DNA from: Undaria pinnatifida
Taxonomy: Eukaryota > Sar > Phaeophyceae > Laminariales > Alariaceae
DNA length: 64,000 bases
Reading direction: 5' to 3'
NCBI GenBank assembly: GCA_012845835.1
Contig: JABAKD010000025.1
Span: 19,271,476-19,335,475 of the forward strand
Shown here one piece after another: positions 58,721-64,000 of the stretch (positions within the stretch are counted from its first letter, which is position 1; every line of letters starts with the position of its first letter). Made by a program: the position numbers and the translations under genes. Below the pieces are notes generated by a model. It searched no databases and was not told the DNA's origin. It saw only the letters and a list, made by a program, of their open reading frames with translations.

Positions 58721-60489
58721 AGTGAATGGTATCAACAAACGGTGGCGCTCTTGTTGTTGCTGTTTTTGTTGTTGTAATTTTTTCTTTCCTCTAGTTGTGG
58801 TTATTGTTTTTGTTGATTCTGGTGCTGGTTCTTCCCCGAATTATTATTTCCTGGAGTCGTTCTACGGTAGCCCCCCCAGTTTTTCTTTAACGAAATCGCC
58901 GGTTTAAAACCAGCTCCCGGCCGTATCTACTGAAATACGGTGCCCCTTGGCACCCCGACGCCATCGTTCGATAGTCCTTTGCCAATAAGAAAATATATAG
59001 AGAGTTTTTTTTCAGCAGAACCCTTCCTCGTGTCGATCACAGCCATGAAACGTTCGTTAAAGAAAAAAAAAGAATATCGCTGGTTTTGGGGGGGGCTATC
59101 GTACAATCAGTTCCTGTTTTTTAAGATGGTTTGTTTTTGTTGTTCGTTTTAGGGTAGTTTTGGCTTGTGGCGAGCGGGCGTGGCTGTGTGGCAAGCAAGC
59201 ACGCACACGCGCGCGTTCTACACGCGATTTTCTCAGCCTCTACTTTACCTATCTTTGTAGGTACACCGGTAACTATATGCCCTTTTAGCTCAGCCTCTAT
59301 GATACCTATTTTTCGCACGTACATGGGGTACACACAACAACGCACAACCGATGTGATGCGAGTACTTCAAACTTGCCTGCACAGCCTTGCTTGCTTGGCT
59401 GCCTGCGTGCTTCCTTATCTTCGCGTGCTTGCTTGCTTCGCTTGCTTGCTTTTTTAGGCGAAAAAAGACGCGTCTCGTCACGCCACATTTACCTTTTTTT
59501 TCTGGCAAAAAGACACGGGCCCCATACATACATACTACAGCGGTACAAGTCACCACGGCTGGGTCATGTACTTTCGTACAGCAGCATGGCCTCGGTGAAA
59601 AAGTGCTGAATTTGAGAGACGTTTGTTAGTTGATTGGATCGTTTCTTAGTTGATTAGACAAGTAGTAATCGCACGGAGCGCACTGATGAACATGATATTG
59701 TCTAGATGTTTGCGTTTACACCTTAGCTAGGGGGGAAAAAAATGCTCGTCTCTCGAACAGCACAGCAGCAGGCGCCTGCGCCGCGAGAGGAGGGGAACTC
59801 ACCATCTATTTTTTGTTTTTGTTTCTTTTTTTTAGCTTGGTTGGCACGAGCTTGATGAGGCGCAGACGGGTGGGGAGGATGGGGAGAGGGCACCCCATTT
59901 CCGCCGCGACTTGATAGCCTCGTCTCGTAGTTTGTGCGTCTGTCTGTCTTATCTGTCTGATTGTTTTGTCTGTTGGTATGGGCGTGTGCGCGCGTGTGCA
60001 TGCCTCTTTGTATGAGAAAGAGGGGTTTTGTGGCGAGAAGGGACCATGGCGGGACGAACGGTCGGCCGGGTAGTCGGTCGGTGGATCGGTCGCTTGGTCG
60101 CTCGGTCGCTCGGTCGGTCTAGTGGTTGGACAGTCATTCCGTCTCTTGGTCGGACGGGTCTGGCGGGCAGGCGGGCGAAGGAGAGGGAGAGAGAGGGGGG
60201 CGGTTTCTTTGAAACGTCTGGAAGACGCACGTCCTAGAAATGTGGGGACGCTTCGATCCACCAGGGAGGAACAAACAGCAGCAACAGCAGTAGCGATGGA
60301 TCAAGCTCTGGTTTTACTCTCTTCTGTGATTAACCCCTGTCTCAACTCAGCTCCTGTTTCGTTCCGTCTTTGCTATTTTTGTAGGTATTCGGGTATTCGT
60401 GGTATGATATGGGTATCTCGTGGTATGTATCATATAGGCATCTGGTGGGGTGGGTTCTAGTAGAAGCGATGGACATGTGCGAAACGTCG
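58721..60489. other. Intergenic, no supported gene
   Basis: CTTGCTTGC-type repeats at 59385-59450, GGTCGGTCG low complexity at 60060-60120. Open frames here are short and unlike known families. Confidence 0.45.
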
Positions 60490-60760
60490 ATCTTGCAGAA
60501 GCGGGTCGGTCGTTATACGATCATGACGGATGCTATTTATTGGAGACCGGTCTTTGCATCAAGCCCTATTTTGGCGTCAATATTTTTGCTGGTTTTAATG
60601 TCGAAGAATGATCGGTTTAGGGTTCACACGTCGGTCTCCTAGCATGCGTCAAGGTCTGTGATATCCTTAATGTATACTAGTTTTAATGTATGGGACCGCC
60701 AGTCAAGAGGGTCAAATCGCGGTCTCCTCGTAACATCTATGACGGTCAGCAGTTGTTGCT
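60490..60760 (+). repeat. Units related to the intron 17 tandem repeat
   Basis: TATTGGAGACCGGTCTTTGC, GGTCTCCTAGCATGCGTCAA and AGTCAAGAGGGTCAAATCGC GGTCTCCTCG match block types in 43470-44290. Confidence 0.6.
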
Positions 60761-60889
60761 CCTGTTCACCAAATTATGGCGTCGACAGAAGCCATCGCAT
60801 GGTGCGGTCACTTTGTCCCGAGCATCTTCACTCTTGCAAATATCATGACAATGGTATCAAGATACTGGTATGCACCAGGACACTGATCT

Positions 60890-61085
60890 TGCGAACGGTA
60901 CCACATGCTGGTTAGGGGATGGTACCAGTATAAATTGTGAACAGTACGTTGTTGAAATGGTACCAGCATCATACTGGTTTGTGAACAGTACCAATATGCT
61001 AGTTTTGAAACGGTACCCGGTTGCTGGTTCGTGGATGGTACCCGTATACTGTTTTTTTTATGGTACCAAGCTTACGGTTTTTCAG
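60890..61085 (+). repeat. GGTACC-containing tandem repeat, about 38-bp unit
   Basis: Five units of ATGGTACCAGTATNCTGGTT TGTGNA with drift, ending near GGTACCAAGCTT. Confidence 0.75.
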
Positions 61086-62880
61086 GGGTGCCCCCAGGAT
61101 ATAGCATACCATGGTATGGCAGGTTCGCATTGCTTTCTGGGTAAGATTGGCGCCTTCGAGAGGGGGCTGGGGTTAGTGCGAATATATTAAAACAACGCTA
61201 CTGATACTATAATACACTATTTGAAGAAACAGTAAATAGGCTGGGATAACTCTAAAATCCGGCAGAAGCCACATACAAGTATATTAGCTGCGGACAGGTC
61301 TACTACTTCTGCTGTAGAGCTTATGGTTTTAACGACCCTGTTATATGTGTCTGCCCTCTCTTCGCCCTACAACATTGCACACCCGTACTGGTATCACCTG
61401 GTATGACATGGTATGTAGCGGTGAGTGATGTGCGTGTGTTTTTTTTTCTGTTTGAGTTCAGCCCGTTCATTTTCCGTTGAGTCTCGGACCCACCAGCTTT
61501 TGGGGGGGAAGGGATACAGCAGCGCTTTGGTTGTTGACGTTCTCCGCCCTGCCGCCTGAAATCACCATACGTACCTGTGCGCAGCCGGCTTTCCACTCTT
61601 GGAACTGCACCCACCCTTTGGGAGGCTAAAGCAGTGGGAATTAGCGTGGGTTCGTTTTCGCAGCATTTTTATAATCCTAGTAGGGTGTAGACAAGAAACT
61701 GACACGCGGCTTGGACAGGGAGGAAGGGGATAAATACGGGCCGGTAGGGTGGGTGGGGTCTATTGGCTATGGCAGTTCTATCAAGGTCTATTTTCTGCCG
61801 TTATGATAGCAGTTCATAGGAGGAGTGGGATCCAACACAAGAACGCTAGTAGCGTAAGCTAGAGCGAAAAGAATGCTGTAGCAGAGGAAGTAGAGGAAGC
61901 ACACAACAGACGGCACGGGGGGTATATATATGGGGGGGGCGGAACCATCCTGGTTCGCTGCACAAGTGTGATGAAGCCTCCGGCTCGTCCCCCGGAACCA
62001 CAGCTATACTGTTGGCGTTGTACGTGCGTTGTTTGTGTCACCCACCTCCACCATCCATCCAGCTCATCCAAAAATTGACCAAAATGGCCATGACACAGGA
62101 GGCATGTTTGGGGAAGGGGCGGAGATAATATAGCTGGGGAACAGTTGGAGGTGTTTTTGAGGTGGGGGGGCGGTCCGTTTTTTTTTTTTTGATGCTCCGA
62201 TTGCGATTCTACTGAGACTCGGTCGGCCCGGAAGGTTTTGTCCACCTGGTCTACCTTGGTCTTTCCCCAACCACAATCAAGGGGAATGAAGACAAAAACA
62301 AACGAAGCGGACAGGGTAAATGACTAACTGTGAAATAACGGCGGGCGGAGAAAGCCCAACAATCTCACGTACCGGCGGGCGTAGGCAAGAACGGCAGCAC
62401 AGCCGCGTAATGCATGCCTTTAGGGGGGCATAACCCCCCAAAAAGGTATATCACCCAGACCACTATTCCAAAACTGTAAGCTTAATCGTTTATTCATTTG
62501 TGTCCGCTTGGTTCACTCCAAGAGGAACCCCCTCGATTTTTTTTTTCTCGGGTTTCGTTTCTAGGCTCTGGCCACCCTGCGCCGCAATCACCCACTCCAT
62601 TGGCTATATTCGCCACGTTACCTTACGAAGTTTCAGCTCTTTTGGCGCCGCCTGTGTCTGGTTATGGTTGGGTCGGCAGCGCGTGCACTTTCTCGGACTT
62701 TCCGTGCACGGAGATGTCATCACGCGTTTAGTTTCCATAGTAACCCCCCCTTCCTCTCCTCTCTAACAATCGGGTCGAACTCTCCAATCGCTCCCCGCAA
62801 TCGTCTTGAATCGGCCGGGCGTTCTAACATCCACGGGACTACGCCGACAATACCTTCCACTTCTCGACGAGACGTAACGT
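61086..62880. other. Intergenic, nothing clear
   Basis: No supported gene or repeat unit; several TGGTATG motifs near 61390-61415. Confidence 0.4.
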
Positions 62881-63008
62881 TAGCGCCCGCAGCAGTATCA
62901 GCAACAGCGCCGCACACGCGGCATGCTAGACCTGTCGCTCTGCTCACGCTCGGGGCTCTACCCCACGGCAGGCCACTTGAGCCGCTCTTGAAGAACCAAC
63001 GTACGGCC

Positions 63009-63065
63009 ATGACAACGGGAAAAACTGGAGGAGCTTCCGGGAAGAGCACGGGCTGGTGTGTGGGA
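63009..63065 (+). other. Weak candidate first exon
   Basis: An ATG in a fair context (GGCCATGAC) opens MTTGKTGGASGKSTG, followed by GTGTGTGGG which could be a donor. The Gly/Lys-rich start is of the kind seen in histone H2A tails, but too short to assign. Nothing downstream in the window confirms it. Confidence 0.12.
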
Positions 63066-63129
63066 ATCGTTGACCCACGACCCATACCTCACTGCTTCTT
63101 TGTTTTATTAGAAGCACTGAAAAAATGAA

Positions 63130-64000
63130 AAAAGCGGAGCTTCGAAGGCTCGCCCTAGTTTTCTCGACTAGGGTCTGTTCTCTCCTCTTGTTCCCCTCGC
63201 ATACTTGAATACACCTACGCGTTTTTTTGTGCTGCAAGAGCATGTGTTTGTTCACTGCCTACATTATTGTCCAGTCGCCACTAAACAGTTTACCTCTTTT
63301 ACGACATCCGACGAGAATAACCCTCCTAGCTCTGCTCCGATCAAATGGGAACAGCGCAACGTACCCTAAATATGTTAGCGCTTAATACGTACCAGTACGC
63401 AATATACATACGGTATCGAGTGGCAATGCGGCAACCAACGATCCAAAGTTCGAAGAAGCAACCGACCGCCGGTGACAGTTGCACCGTAGCATTTGCGAGG
63501 TTCCTGTTCCTTGACCTTCGAAGCGTGGCGGCCTTTCCCGTTGCACGGGCAGAGCTGGGGTAGCGGCGGTACCAGCTAATAATGGTGAAAAACATCACGT
63601 ACCTGGTGCGCAACAATCACGCCCCTCGAGCATCCATGTAGACATCATGCATGCAGACAGGTAGAGGACCGAGTAGAGCAGGGTAGAGTAGAGGTTGGGG
63701 GCTCGAGCAAACCATCAGCATAGGAAAAAAACGCCAAACCGAGAATATTCTGATATGAACGTCCCACTACAACAGCCACAACCTGCTATTATTGGAACTC
63801 TCTTTATAAGAATATCACCAACCATTGTCATATGTCCGTATCATATGTAAGCATAATGAACAGCCTCCCTGCTTTGTAACCGATACGGCATGGCACCACG
63901 TTATTATCATTTCCGAACCGGGGACATTCCGTTGCAAAATCCTCCACTGAAAAAACGCCAATGTACTTGCTGGAACTCTTTAATATTATCAGCCACGGTC
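63130..64000. other. Intergenic end of window
   Basis: No gene or repeat recognised; CTCGCCCTAGTTTTCTCGA CTAGGG near 63150 is a short palindrome. Confidence 0.4.

Noticed and set aside
62664-63128. 154-codon frame and its antisense partner as a gene
   Set aside because: Both strands are open, composition is neutral, and neither product resembles a family; kept only as a weak first-exon note at 63009.

Overview
The window looks like nuclear DNA of a eukaryote with a repeat-rich genome. It is dominated by one very long, intron-rich gene on the + strand (10683..58090). That gene encodes a full-length ABC transporter of the ABCB / P-glycoprotein (MDR) type. By eye I could assemble 31 exons with GT..AG junctions and consistent phases. 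They total 4236 nt including the stop, or 1411 residues in the order N-terminal disordered tail, TMD1, NBD1, linker, TMD2, NBD2. Exons are only about 9% of the gene's span. Many acceptors lie just downstream of C-rich or poly-C tracts. Long introns, C-rich acceptors and abundant microsatellites would suit a brown alga or another large-genome stramenopile. That is inference only: nothing here fixes the species.

Layout. 1..10682 is intergenic: dispersed repeats, minisatellites, MITE-like elements, SINE-like pieces and one decayed coding stretch (about 3040..3700). 10683..11245 is exon 1 (start codon, Gly/Asn-rich tail, start of TM1). Intron 1 (11246..23852, 12.6 kb) is packed with transposon relics: a foldback element, a pogo-like element with TA duplication, a PIF-like element with TTA duplication, and hAT-like elements. 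23853..34213 holds TMD1 (exons 2-8), 36454..40064 NBD1 (exons 9-14), 40639..40851 the linker, 42187..46184 TMD2 (exons 16-22), and 46874..58090 NBD2 to the stop (exons 23-31). 58091..64000 has no gene I can support; it holds repeats and weak open frames.

Both nucleotide-binding halves keep the A-loop Tyr, Walker A, Q-loop, LSGGQ signature, Walker B with catalytic Glu, and H-loop His. The product is therefore predicted to be a catalytically intact membrane exporter. Introns fall at matching places in the two halves, as expected for an ancient duplication of an intron-containing half-transporter.

The most unusual signals are: (1) retroposon fragments with C-rich or poly-C 3' tails, nearly all lying beside exons with the tail facing the exon; (2) fossil copies of exons 2, 5, 15 and the end of exon 25 inside neighbouring introns; (3) a hAT-like element family that carries CCCGA pentamer arrays; and (4) a strongly over-represented 9-mer, TACCTGGTA/TACCAGGTA.
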